A DNA stretch of 64,000 bases from CAYRTV01 sp964505785 (GTDB lineage: Bacteria; Acidobacteriota; Aminicenantia; Aminicenantales; Aminicenantaceae), in NCBI GenBank assembly GCA_964505785.1, contig CAZDJZ010000002.1, positions 186,001 to 250,000 of the forward strand, given 5' to 3'. Under the pieces are notes generated by a model that saw only the letters and a program-made list of their open reading frames with translations, did not search any database and was not told where the DNA came from. Positions 19,366 through 27,588 of the stretch are shown here, in pieces. A program made the translations under genes and the position numbers. The stretch's first letter is position 1. Every line of letters begins with the position of its first letter.

Positions 19366-19506
19366 CTATCCAATTCCTATGCAGCTGAGACAAACCATAA
19401 CCGCTTTTTCCCATACGGACCGAAATTCACCCAATAGTATGCCGGCTGTCAAAACTGCCGCAGATAACGAAAAAATTATAAGTGTTATGTTTTTGGGTTT
19501 TTTCAC
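19366..19506 (-). CDS. Small CXXC membrane protein, CD1871A-like
   Basis: A 46-residue frame starting at GTG 19506, with an in-frame TAA five codons upstream so no longer start is possible. It has one membrane segment (about residues 7-26) and ends in VCLSCIGIG. The terminal C-x-x-C-I-G-I-G is the hallmark of the CD1871A family of CXXC proteins, which I recall lie beside 4Fe-4S membrane proteins as here. The stop lies two bases before the start of that gene. No good ribosome-binding site is visible. Probably a redox or assembly partner; the role is inferred. Confidence 0.72.
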   Translation of the reverse strand: MKKPKNITLIIFSLSAAVLTAGILLGEFRSVWEKAVMVCLSCIGIG

Positions 19507-19620
19507 TATCGCATAATTTTATGGGTTGCCTGCTGTCATGTCAAGGCAACTGCAATCAAGACAAAGCGGCTTGAATAATCTGCATGCACGTGTTATAAAT
19601 ATTTTCAATTGGAGTCAATT

Positions 19621-19794
19621 ATGAATAAAGAAAAAATTAAATGCGAGGTCTGTAAGAAAGAGATCCCTAAAGCCGCAGCTGTGCATGCGGAAGGGGAAGA
19701 ATATGTGCATTATTACTGCAGCACGGAATGCATGAATGTCTGGAAAAACAAAAAAAAAGGAAAGAATAAAGGGAACGATTCCTGCCCGACCTGA
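19621..19794 (+). CDS. DUF3330-like small zinc-ribbon protein
   Basis: A 57-residue protein with two cysteine pairs, CEVCKKEIP and YYCSTECMN, arranged as in DUF3330/TRASH-type metal-binding domains, followed by a lysine-rich tail. The ATG at 19621 is preceded by TTGGAG 6 bases upstream. It is divergent from the CXXC/4Fe-4S pair. It probably binds Zn or another soft metal; cytoplasmic; function unknown. Confidence 0.75.
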   Translation: MNKEKIKCEVCKKEIPKAAAVHAEGEEYVHYYCSTECMNVWKNKKKGKNKGNDSCPT

Positions 19795-19804
19795 TCTGTT
19801 TATT

Positions 19805-20614
19805 ATGCGGAAACCAGGCAAGATAATAATTGTTTCTTTTTTGTTTGTCCTGATTTTAAGTTTTTCTCCTGTATTTTGCCAGGAAGAGGAACAAAATCGG
19901 GAAGAAGAGGAAACAACTCTTAAATATAATTCCCAAACCAGTTTATCCCTGGTTTTAACCAGGGGCAATAACAAAAACTTTTCTTTCAGCTTTGATACCA
20001 ATCAAACTTTAAGAATACATGATGTCAATACTTTTGAATTAAAGGGGCGATTTATTAATGCTGAATCCAATGGCGAGAAAAAATCCGAAGTCTATTATTC
20101 CCATTTGAAATACGACCGTAAGATTGGAAAGAAGGCATATCTTTTATCTTTCTTTCGGCATGAACGGAACCGATTGGCAGGATATAACTATCGGCTGGCC
20201 TTATCCGTTGGAGGCGGTGCAACCTGGGTTGAAAAAGAAAAGGTTGATTTTTCATCGGAAATTGCCTTTGGGTGGAATAATGAAAAAAACACCGAGCGTC
20301 TTTCTATTGGTGCTGTAAACGGCTCTTCCGTATGGGAAAATACCATTAAAGCCTCTTTCGTGTCTTCTATCATTACAAATAATTTTAACTATAAAGTGTC
20401 TGATAACGCCCAATTTTCCCTGCAAGAAGTCCTGTTCCTCAATTTGGAAGAGATCAACGATTTCCGGCTGAATTCCTATCTGTCTTTGACTGCGTCGATC
20501 AATTCGAATCTGGCCCTGAAGTCGAGTATTCAAGTGGTTTATGAAAATCTTCCGGTGGAAGGATACAAAAACACGGATATATATTTTCTCAGCTCAATTG
20601 TTTTTAAAATTTGA
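19805..20614 (+). CDS. DUF481 outer-membrane beta-barrel protein
   Basis: A 269-residue protein with a signal peptide (residues 1-24, ending FSPVFCQ). Repeated amphipathic strands then start SQTSLSLVLTRGNNKNFSFSFD, the pattern of DUF481 (YdiY-like, putative salt-induced outer-membrane proteins), ending in a short hydrophobic strand. It starts 10 bases after the DUF3330 gene, so the two are likely co-transcribed. I chose the ATG at 19805; a longer frame from 19736 would overlap the upstream gene and lacks a signal at its N terminus. Confidence 0.78.
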   Translation: MRKPGKIIIVSFLFVLILSFSPVFCQEEEQNREEEETTLKYNSQTSLSLVLTRGNNKNFSFSFDTNQTLRIHDVNTFELKGRFINAESNGEKKSEVYYSHLKYDRKIGKKAYLLSFFRHERNRLAGYNYRLALSVGGGATWVEKEKVDFSSEIAFGWNNEKNTERLSIGAVNGSSVWENTIKASFVSSIITNNFNYKVSDNAQFSLQEVLFLNLEEINDFRLNSYLSLTASINSNLALKSSIQVVYENLPVEGYKNTDIYFLSSIVFKI

Positions 20615-21000
20615 CCTGGATTATACCTTAATCTGAATTATTAGTTCGAAAATGACCCGCCGGAGTCATCCAGAGGCCAGCGAAGCAGGCTGTAAGGATC
20701 TTAGGCAGCTTCGCCGAATAAAACGGTGTCTTCTCTTCAGACGGATGTGTTTAAAATTCAGGAGTCGGCTTCGCTCTCCGGAATGACACGGGTTACACAA
20801 CCCAAGGAACCAAAGTAACACGTGCAAAGCGAACAGACTGAATAGACTTAGATAGACCTGGATGAACTCAAGGAACGCAATAAACGTGCTGAACGCGAGC
20901 ATAGCGGTGCTGTCTAAGATTCCCGCCGTTCCGCTGCATGAAAATGACATGTTATATATTTTCATCTTTTGCGGTGTGTTAGGTCCGTGAATAATCCAGG
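20615..21000. repeat. MITE-like element bounded by inverted B motifs
   Basis: The stretch begins with CCTGGATTAT (20615-20624) and ends with its reverse complement ATAATCCAGG (20991-21000). Inside is an A-type block, TTCGAAAATGACCCGCC from 20645, then GTCATCC, GGCCAGCGAAGC and GGATCTTAGGC, with a partial inverted copy near 20766-20789 (GGCTTCGCTCTCCGGAATGA). A CTGAATAGACTTAG block at 20838-20851 is shared with 3826-3839. No open frame looks genuine. It directly abuts the DUF481 stop codon. Confidence 0.65.
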
Positions 21001-21087
21001 CTAATTACACACTGATTGATTCCTCCACCTTAATGTGCGACCATTGAAAGAAAGGGATCTTTGATTTTACGTGCGAGGAGGCCGATA

Positions 21088-21540
21088 ATGAAAGTGATTT
21101 TGGGAGCGGATCATGCCGGCTTTGAACTAAAAGAAAAAATAAAAAAATACCTGGAGAAAAAACAGGTTGAGTACCAGGATAAAGGGACACATTCAACGGA
21201 ACCTGTGGATTATCCTGAATATGCTTTTAAGGTGGCGAAGGAAGTTGCGCAAAATCAGGATAAGGACTACAGGGGAGTTTTGATTTGCGGAACCGGTACC
21301 GGAATGACTATCGCCGCTAATAAAGTAAGGGGAATCCGCGCTGCCTCAGCTTACGATGCCTATTCAGCCGAAATGGCACGGAATGATAACAATACAAATG
21401 TTCTCGGACTACGGGGAAGAAAATTTCCTTTCGGTAAAATAAAGAAAATTTTAGATATTTGGCTGGAAACCGCTTACAGTGAAAAAGATAGGCATGAACG
21501 CCGGATTCAGGAAATAAAACAGTATGAGCAAACCGAATGA
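21088..21540 (+). CDS. rpiB: Ribose-5-phosphate isomerase B
   Basis: A 150-residue RpiB/LacAB-family isomerase that interconverts ribose-5-phosphate and ribulose-5-phosphate. GADHAGFELKEKIK is at the N terminus, and ICGTGTGMTIAANKVRGIRAA contains the catalytic Cys and the anion-hole Gly residues. NVLGLRGR is also typical. ATG 21088 has GAGGAG 7 bases upstream. It heads the operon rpiB-rpe-pgi-gnd-zwf, where genes overlap or are separated by a few bases. Confidence 0.92.
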   Translation: MKVILGADHAGFELKEKIKKYLEKKQVEYQDKGTHSTEPVDYPEYAFKVAKEVAQNQDKDYRGVLICGTGTGMTIAANKVRGIRAASAYDAYSAEMARNDNNTNVLGLRGRKFPFGKIKKILDIWLETAYSEKDRHERRIQEIKQYEQTE

Positions 21541-22193
21541 ATAAGATTATTGTTCCTTCCATCATTGCCGCCGATCAGGCTGAACTGCATCATATTTTGA
21601 GGGTTTTGGAACATTACCGCGGCTTGGCGCAGCTTGATGTTATGGACGGTGAATTTGTGGATAATCATTCGCTCGATTTTAATTTTAAATTACCCTCTGT
21701 TTCCATTCAATTTGAAGCACAGCTGATGGTCAAGGATCCCAACGGCTGGCTGGACCGGCATGCAGATAAGGCCATGACTGTCCTCGCACATTATGAATCC
21801 TTGCCGGAACCGGAAAAATTTATCCGGAAAATAAAGAAACTGGGGAAAAAAGCCGGATTGGCCCTTAATCCGGAAACTCCCGCTGAAAACATACGGACAT
21901 ATTTAACTTCTATCAGTCAGGTGTTGGTCATGACGGTGCAGCCGGGATCCTACGGGGCGGAATTTTTACCGGAAATGCTGGACAAAGTAAGAAAACTGCG
22001 AGCCTGGAATCCCGAAATGAATATTGAAGTGGACGGAGGCATCAATCCGGACACGATCATCCAAGCCGAAAAGGCCGGAGCCAATCTGTTCGTATCCGGT
22101 TCTTACCTGGTTAAGGCTGGAGACTTTCAAAAACGCCTGCACTATTTACAGGATTTAGTCGGATTATGGAAGCAAGGGGAGAAAGGATATTAA
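21537..22193 (+). CDS. Ribulose-phosphate 3-epimerase family protein, altered metal site
   Basis: A 218-residue TIM barrel of the rpe family: VPSIIAADQAEL, LDVMDGEFVDN, QLMVKDP, VQPGSYGAEF and IEVDGGINPDT follow the order of E. coli Rpe. The two metal-binding histidines of that enzyme (in HFDVMD and DVHLMV) are both Gln here (QLDVMD, EAQLMV), while the two aspartates stay. Position and operon suggest the epimerase step, but activity with this site is not assured. Start overlaps the rpiB stop (ATGA). Confidence 0.8.
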   Translation: MNKIIVPSIIAADQAELHHILRVLEHYRGLAQLDVMDGEFVDNHSLDFNFKLPSVSIQFEAQLMVKDPNGWLDRHADKAMTVLAHYESLPEPEKFIRKIKKLGKKAGLALNPETPAENIRTYLTSISQVLVMTVQPGSYGAEFLPEMLDKVRKLRAWNPEMNIEVDGGINPDTIIQAEKAGANLFVSGSYLVKAGDFQKRLHYLQDLVGLWKQGEKGY

Positions 22194-22196
22194 TAC

Positions 22197-23876
22197 ATGA
22201 ATTTTTTATTGAATAATGACAACGAACGGTATCGCTTTTTTTTGGGATCATATGAAAAGAAAACAATGGAAATACTGCATGAATGGCAACGCGATCATTT
22301 TCTGGAAAGAATTTGGCAAAACGACTGGCGGTTATGGTTCAGGGATAAAAAAAAGGAGATAACCAATCGGCTTGGATGGCTGCGCCTTCCTGAAACCATG
22401 ACGCAGAAATTGGATGAATTTCTTTTATTCACCGAATCCATCAGAAGCAAGGGAATAAAGCGGATTGTTCTCCTGGGGATGGGCGGTTCCAGCTTGGCTC
22501 CGGAAGTTTTTCAGAACACATTCATGAATTCTCCAGGCTTTCCGGAACTGACTGTCCTTGACTCAACCCACCCCGAATCAGTCAGTGAAATAGACAGGAG
22601 TCTGGATTATAACAGCACATTTTTCATTGTTTCAAGCAAGTCGGGAACTACGTTGGAAACAAGGTCTTTTTATCAATACTTTTGGGAAAAATGCCGCCAG
22701 GCTACGGATCAGCCCGGTGATCATTTTGCAGCGGTAACCGATCCCGGCAGCCCTTTGGAAGCTATAGGCCTGGAAAAAAATTTCCGCGGCGTTTTTCTCC
22801 CTCCGGATGATGTCGGCGGCCGTTATTCAGCTCTAACTGATTTCGGATTGCTGCCTGCTGCCTTGATTGGAATGGACTTGGGAAAACTGCTGCAGGAAAG
22901 CCGGGTGGCTGCAGGTTTGCATTCAGCTCAAAGTGACCCCTTAAAATCCACCGGTCTTGTTTTGGGTTCTGTTCTCGCAGGAGCGGGAAAGGAACGCGAT
23001 AAAATCACCATTTGGGCGTCTTCGACCCTGCGTCATTTTCCAGACTGGCTGGAGCAGCTAATCGCGGAAAGCACTGGAAAACAAGGGAAAGGATTGATCC
23101 CGGTGGTCAATGAACCACGCACAGACTTGACTAAATACGGACAAGACAGACTTTTTGTTCTATTTAATGACCTGAAAAACCAGGAGGAAAAACAAACAAA
23201 ACGCATGGAGAGATTGATTGAAGCCGGTCATCCTGTCATACAAATAAATTTTGAAGATAAATATGAAATCGGACAGGATATATTTAATTGGGAAATGGGT
23301 ATCGCCGCAGCCGGTGCCGCTATGGGTATTCATCCTTTTAATCAACCGGATGTTCAGCTGGCTAAAGACCTGGCTGAAAAAGCCATGCAGGATCCAGGAA
23401 AGAGTGCTGAACATTCCGCCGGCGGAGAATATGACATTACCCTGGGTGAAGGGCTGTCTTCCGCAGTAAACACGTGGCTAAATCAAATTAAGACCAATGA
23501 TTATATCGCGATTCATGCCTACCTGCCGGATGACCCTGAAACAGGCTCATACCTGTTGAAAATGCGGCAGATAATTTCAAATAAAACCGGCAAAGCGGTT
23601 ACCACTGGGTATGGGCCGCGTTTTCTTCATTCCACCGGGCAACTGCATAAAGGAGGCCCTGATACAGGCGTCTTTCTTCAATTGGTGGACGAGCCTTCTT
23701 TTGATATGGATGTTCCTGAATCCGGTTTTACATTCGGTCAGCTTATCCATGCACAAGCTCTGGGAGATTTCCAGGCTTTAAAGGAAAGGAAGCGGCGGGT
23801 TTTGCGCATCAACCTAAAAAATAAAAGAATAGACGGCATGGGAGAAATCATCAACTTGATTGAGGAGGCGATTTAA
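22197..23876 (+). CDS. pgi: Glucose-6-phosphate isomerase, Tal-Pgi-type
   Basis: A 559-residue SIS-fold isomerase that interconverts glucose-6-phosphate and fructose-6-phosphate. VLLGMGGSSLAPEV, SKSGTTLET and GGRYSALTDFGLLPAAL are the sugar-phosphate motifs. The C-terminal part TGYGPRFLHSTGQLHKGG resembles the isomerase half of bifunctional transaldolase/isomerases, but the transaldolase half is missing. The frame begins cleanly 3 bases after the rpe-like gene, so this is a stand-alone form of that lineage. Confidence 0.88.
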   Translation: MNFLLNNDNERYRFFLGSYEKKTMEILHEWQRDHFLERIWQNDWRLWFRDKKKEITNRLGWLRLPETMTQKLDEFLLFTESIRSKGIKRIVLLGMGGSSLAPEVFQNTFMNSPGFPELTVLDSTHPESVSEIDRSLDYNSTFFIVSSKSGTTLETRSFYQYFWEKCRQATDQPGDHFAAVTDPGSPLEAIGLEKNFRGVFLPPDDVGGRYSALTDFGLLPAALIGMDLGKLLQESRVAAGLHSAQSDPLKSTGLVLGSVLAGAGKERDKITIWASSTLRHFPDWLEQLIAESTGKQGKGLIPVVNEPRTDLTKYGQDRLFVLFNDLKNQEEKQTKRMERLIEAGHPVIQINFEDKYEIGQDIFNWEMGIAAAGAAMGIHPFNQPDVQLAKDLAEKAMQDPGKSAEHSAGGEYDITLGEGLSSAVNTWLNQIKTNDYIAIHAYLPDDPETGSYLLKMRQIISNKTGKAVTTGYGPRFLHSTGQLHKGGPDTGVFLQLVDEPSFDMDVPESGFTFGQLIHAQALGDFQALKERKRRVLRINLKNKRIDGMGEIINLIEEAI

Positions 23877-24784
23877 TGAATATCGGGATTATCGGATTAG
23901 GAAAGATGGGAGGCCGTATCGCCCGCCGGTGGGTGGAAAAGGGGCACCGGGTAATCGGCACCGCGCGCCACCTGGACTCCATTAAAGAAGCAGAGCAATT
24001 CGGCGTGAAAGGAGCCATGGACCTGCCGGAGATGTTAGCTAAAATCCAGCCGCGGCGGATTATCTGGATGATGATACCTTCCGGAAAACCTGTTGATGAT
24101 ACGATTCAAGAGCTTCTTCCCGGAATGGGACAGGATGATATTCTCATTGATGGAGGCAATTCTTATTATAAAGATACCATGGACCGGGCTGAGAAACTGC
24201 AGAACGCAGGGATTCATTATATTGATATAGGAACCAGCGGCGGCATATGGGGATTGAAAGAGGGTTACAGTCTGATGATAGGGGGGGAGAAGGAACCGGT
24301 TTCTTATATCCGCCCGTTATTGGAAGCTCTCACCCCGGCTCCGGATAAAGGATGGGGACATTTGGGCCCGGCGGGAAGCGGCCACTATGTCAAAATGATT
24401 CATAACGGAATTGAATACGGGATGATGCAGGCCTATGCCGAAGGATTTGATCTTATGGAAAACAAAACAGAATTTGATTTGGATCTCAATCAGGTTGCAG
24501 AAGTCTGGAGATTCGGAAGTGTTGTGAGATCATGGCTTCTGGATTTGGCTGCAGAAGCATTGCAGGAAAACCCTTCCCTCGATAAGATCAAGCCTTATGT
24601 GGAAGATTCCGGAGAAGGCCGTTGGACTATCATAGAGGCAGTGGAATCAGGGATTTCCGCTCCTGTGATTGCAGGATCACTCTTCAGGCGCTTCCAATCC
24701 CGCGATGAAAACCGTTTTTCCGACAAGTTTCTGGCTGTATTGCGAAAAAAATTCGGAGGGCATGCCGTCAAAAAAAGGAAGTAA
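23876..24784 (+). CDS. gnd: 6-phosphogluconate dehydrogenase, short form
   Basis: A 302-residue oxidative decarboxylase that converts 6-phosphogluconate to ribulose-5-phosphate. It has a Rossmann start GIIGLGKMGGRIARRW, substrate motif IDGGNSYYKDT, and catalytic segment GHYVKMIHNGIEYGMMQAYAEG with Lys and Asn. It is the short, YqeC/GndA-like bacterial form, about 300 residues against about 470 in E. coli. Overlaps the pgi stop by one base (TAATG). Confidence 0.9.
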   Translation: MNIGIIGLGKMGGRIARRWVEKGHRVIGTARHLDSIKEAEQFGVKGAMDLPEMLAKIQPRRIIWMMIPSGKPVDDTIQELLPGMGQDDILIDGGNSYYKDTMDRAEKLQNAGIHYIDIGTSGGIWGLKEGYSLMIGGEKEPVSYIRPLLEALTPAPDKGWGHLGPAGSGHYVKMIHNGIEYGMMQAYAEGFDLMENKTEFDLDLNQVAEVWRFGSVVRSWLLDLAAEALQENPSLDKIKPYVEDSGEGRWTIIEAVESGISAPVIAGSLFRRFQSRDENRFSDKFLAVLRKKFGGHAVKKRK

Positions 24785-24786
24785 AA

Positions 24787-26241
24787 ATGAACACGCAAAA
24801 TGTTTCCCCTCATCTTTTTGTGATCATGGGAGGAACCGGGGATTTAGCCCAGAGAAAATTGTTTCCGGCGCTTTATCATCTGCTGGCGGAAAAGAAGCTC
24901 CGGGAAATTCCCAGAATTTTGGGAATCGGAACGAGGGATATCAGTGATGATGAATTCAGGGAAAGGACCCAAAATGCCCTGAAGGATGCTGGAATTTCCT
25001 CCGAAGACATGCATGAATGGTGCACCAAACGCCTGCATTACCGGTCCGTGGATCCGGATAAAGGGGGATATGATAATTTAGACGAGGGGGTTCGGGAGCT
25101 GGAAAAAGAGCATGAACTGTCCGGAAACCGGGTCTTCTACTTGGCCCTTCCTCCTTCGGTTGTTTCCCAAACAGTGGAGGAACTGGGAAAAAGAAACCTG
25201 CATGCAAGCAAAGGATGGGTTCGATTGGTGGTGGAAAAGCCCTTTGGCTATAATTTGGATTCCGCCCGGGATTTAAATCAAAAAATTCATGCGTATTTTA
25301 ATGAATCACAGGTCTTCCGTATCGATCACTACTTGGGAAAAGAAACCGTACAGAATTTATTGGTCTTCCGTTTTGCCAACACCATGTTTGAGGCTTTATG
25401 GAACCGGAAGCATATCTCCCAGATTCAAATTACCGTCGCAGAAAGCATCGGCATCGGGAAAAGGGCGCGTTTCTATGAACAAGCCGGGGCGGTTAAAGAT
25501 ATCGTTCAAAATCATATCATCCAGTTAGTCACGCTGACTGCAATGGAAGTCCCGGCATTGTTTGAGCCGGAATTTATTCGGAATGAAAAAGTCAAAGTCA
25601 TTCATTCTATGGCCGGGATTTCACCGGACAATGTGGTTCTGGGACAATACGGAAAAGGATGGATAGACGGAAAAGAAGTCAAGGGGTACCGGGAAGAAAA
25701 GGGCGTAGATGAAAATTCCCAGACAGAAACCTTTGCAGCAATGAAAATTGAGATCAATAATTGGAGATGGAAAGGGGTTCCTTTTTTTATCCGGACGGGA
25801 AAACGGCTTCCTCGCCGTGTCACTCAAATCATGGTGGAATATCAGGCGCCTCCGGTATGCATGTTCCAGCCTTTCCAAAACTGCCGGCTTCATTCCAACC
25901 GTCTTCTCATCACGCTACAGCCGAATGAGGGGTTCGATCTTACTTTTGATGTTAAGAAGCCTGCTGAAACCTTAAGATTGCAGACTGAAAATTTGAGCTT
26001 TTCATATAAAGATGCCTTCGGGCCTTTGCCGGACGCATACCAAACTCTTATTCATGATATTATGCGGGGTGATCAGACTCTTTTTGTCAGGAATGATGAA
26101 GCGGAATTATCATGGAAATTGCTCAATCCTATTTTGAAAGACTCTCCTGCCGTGCATAAATATGCCTCCGGTAAATGGGGCCCCCCCGAAGCTGAAAAAT
26201 TGTTTACAGCTTCAAGCCAAACCACCTGGATTAATCCTTAA
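24787..26241 (+). CDS. zwf: Glucose-6-phosphate 1-dehydrogenase
   Basis: A 484-residue enzyme that oxidises glucose-6-phosphate to 6-phosphogluconolactone. The NAD(P)-binding start MGGTGDLAQRKLFPALY and catalytic RIDHYLGKETVQN (Asp-His and Lys) are present. FFIRTGKRLPRRVTQI is the conserved C-terminal substrate segment. It is the last gene of the pentose-phosphate operon. No 6-phosphogluconolactonase is in the window. Confidence 0.94.
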   Translation: MNTQNVSPHLFVIMGGTGDLAQRKLFPALYHLLAEKKLREIPRILGIGTRDISDDEFRERTQNALKDAGISSEDMHEWCTKRLHYRSVDPDKGGYDNLDEGVRELEKEHELSGNRVFYLALPPSVVSQTVEELGKRNLHASKGWVRLVVEKPFGYNLDSARDLNQKIHAYFNESQVFRIDHYLGKETVQNLLVFRFANTMFEALWNRKHISQIQITVAESIGIGKRARFYEQAGAVKDIVQNHIIQLVTLTAMEVPALFEPEFIRNEKVKVIHSMAGISPDNVVLGQYGKGWIDGKEVKGYREEKGVDENSQTETFAAMKIEINNWRWKGVPFFIRTGKRLPRRVTQIMVEYQAPPVCMFQPFQNCRLHSNRLLITLQPNEGFDLTFDVKKPAETLRLQTENLSFSYKDAFGPLPDAYQTLIHDIMRGDQTLFVRNDEAELSWKLLNPILKDSPAVHKYASGKWGPPEAEKLFTASSQTTWINP

Positions 26242-26349
26242 AACAGTTCCAGCAAAAAACAGGATTGACCGTTGCGGTTACTTGTTTTATCATGGATAAC
26301 TTGTTTTTATATTCATAGAATTTTATAAAAAGAAAGCCGAGGAGTGATC

Positions 26350-27588
26350 ATGAAAAAAATATTTCATTTGCTCATTATTGTATTTTTATTTACCGCTGCT
26401 TTCCCTGCTGCCGCTTCGGTTATTGCGATAAAAAATGGGAGAATAATGACCCCAGGACTCGGCATTATGGATAATGCGACCATCTTATTGAAAGACGGTA
26501 AAATTCTGGCGATAGGTTCGGACATCCGCATACCGGATGGAGCCCGGGTTATCGATGCTGCAGGATATATCGTTACACCAGGCTTGGTTGATTCCCATTC
26601 TCACTTGGGATTGGGCCCAAGCGGCGGGATCACTGAGGATAACGAGATGAGCAATCCGGTTACGCCCCAATTGCGGATAATAGATTCCATTCATCCTGAG
26701 GGAGTTGAGCCGCACCGTTACTCTTTTCAGGCGGCCGTTGCACAAGGCGTGACCACGATCATCGCACGGCCGGGAAGCGGTAATGTCATCGGCGGCCAAT
26801 CGGCGGCCTTGAAGCTTGTAGGAAAAACGGTTGATGATATGATTCTAAAATTTCCTTGCGATATGAAGATGGCGATGGGGAGAAAATCATACGGCTCCAA
26901 GGGAATGATGCCGGTGACCAAAATGGGAACAGCTTATTTGGTTCGCAAGGCAATGCTGGATGCCCGTGAATACCGTGAAGCCTGGGAACGATACCAAAAA
27001 AAAGCGGAAAAGGATGATGAAGCGGAACCCCCGAAAAAAAACCTGGGTAATGAAGCCATGATGAAAGTGCTGAAACGGGAACTTCCGGTCCACATTCATG
27101 CTTCACCTGTGGATGACATCATGACCGCTGTCCGCTTGGGTGATGAGTTTAATTTCAAACTATTGTCCATTGGTCATGGAGATGAAGCCTATAAAGTTGC
27201 GGATGAACTGGCCGAAAGAAATGTGGTTGTGGTCGTCGGCCCGCAGATGATTGTTTTCGATGACGACGGCCGGCTGATCAATTTGGCGGATTACCTGCAC
27301 CGGCACGGTGTTGAAGTTAATATTATGACTGATGCGGATGTGGTGCAGCAGGAATTCCTTCGGTTCCAAGCGGCGGTCGCGGTTAAATACGGAATGGAGC
27401 CGATGGAAGCGCTCAAGGCGATTACATTAAATCCCGCCCGTTTAATCGGAATGGATGACCGGATTGGAAGTTTGGAAAAAGGAAAAGACGCCGATTTGGT
27501 CATTTTTGACGGGGATCCATTTGCCCTGCAGACGTCGGCTGTCAAAGTTTTTATCAATGGAAAAGAGGTTTATGCGAATGAGAAATAA
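26350..27588 (+). CDS. Exported amidohydrolase (imidazolonepropionase/dihydroorotase-like), metal site complete
   Basis: A 412-residue protein with a signal peptide (residues 1-23). Metal-dependent hydrolase motifs are all visible: DSHSHLGLG, HIHASPVDDIMTA, the histidine of IGHGDEAY and the aspartate of IMTDADVV. The C-terminal composite domain IGSLEKGKDADLVIFDGDP is typical of the superfamily. GAGGAG (26339-26344) lies 5 bases before ATG 26350. Likely periplasmic, acting on a cyclic amide or dipeptide-like substrate. The overlapping downstream paralogue suggests a heteromeric enzyme. Confidence 0.88.
   Translation: MKKIFHLLIIVFLFTAAFPAAASVIAIKNGRIMTPGLGIMDNATILLKDGKILAIGSDIRIPDGARVIDAAGYIVTPGLVDSHSHLGLGPSGGITEDNEMSNPVTPQLRIIDSIHPEGVEPHRYSFQAAVAQGVTTIIARPGSGNVIGGQSAALKLVGKTVDDMILKFPCDMKMAMGRKSYGSKGMMPVTKMGTAYLVRKAMLDAREYREAWERYQKKAEKDDEAEPPKKNLGNEAMMKVLKRELPVHIHASPVDDIMTAVRLGDEFNFKLLSIGHGDEAYKVADELAERNVVVVVGPQMIVFDDDGRLINLADYLHRHGVEVNIMTDADVVQQEFLRFQAAVAVKYGMEPMEALKAITLNPARLIGMDDRIGSLEKGKDADLVIFDGDPFALQTSAVKVFINGKEVYANEK

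Noticed and set aside
20666..20965. A 99-codon minus-strand frame
   Set aside because: It lies wholly inside the MITE-like element and its composition follows the repeat, with no family likeness.
27455..27577. Longer start for the second amidohydrolase
   Set aside because: It would precede the signal peptide and lies in another frame of the first amidohydrolase; ATG 27578 (or 27572) gives a proper signal peptide and ribosome site.
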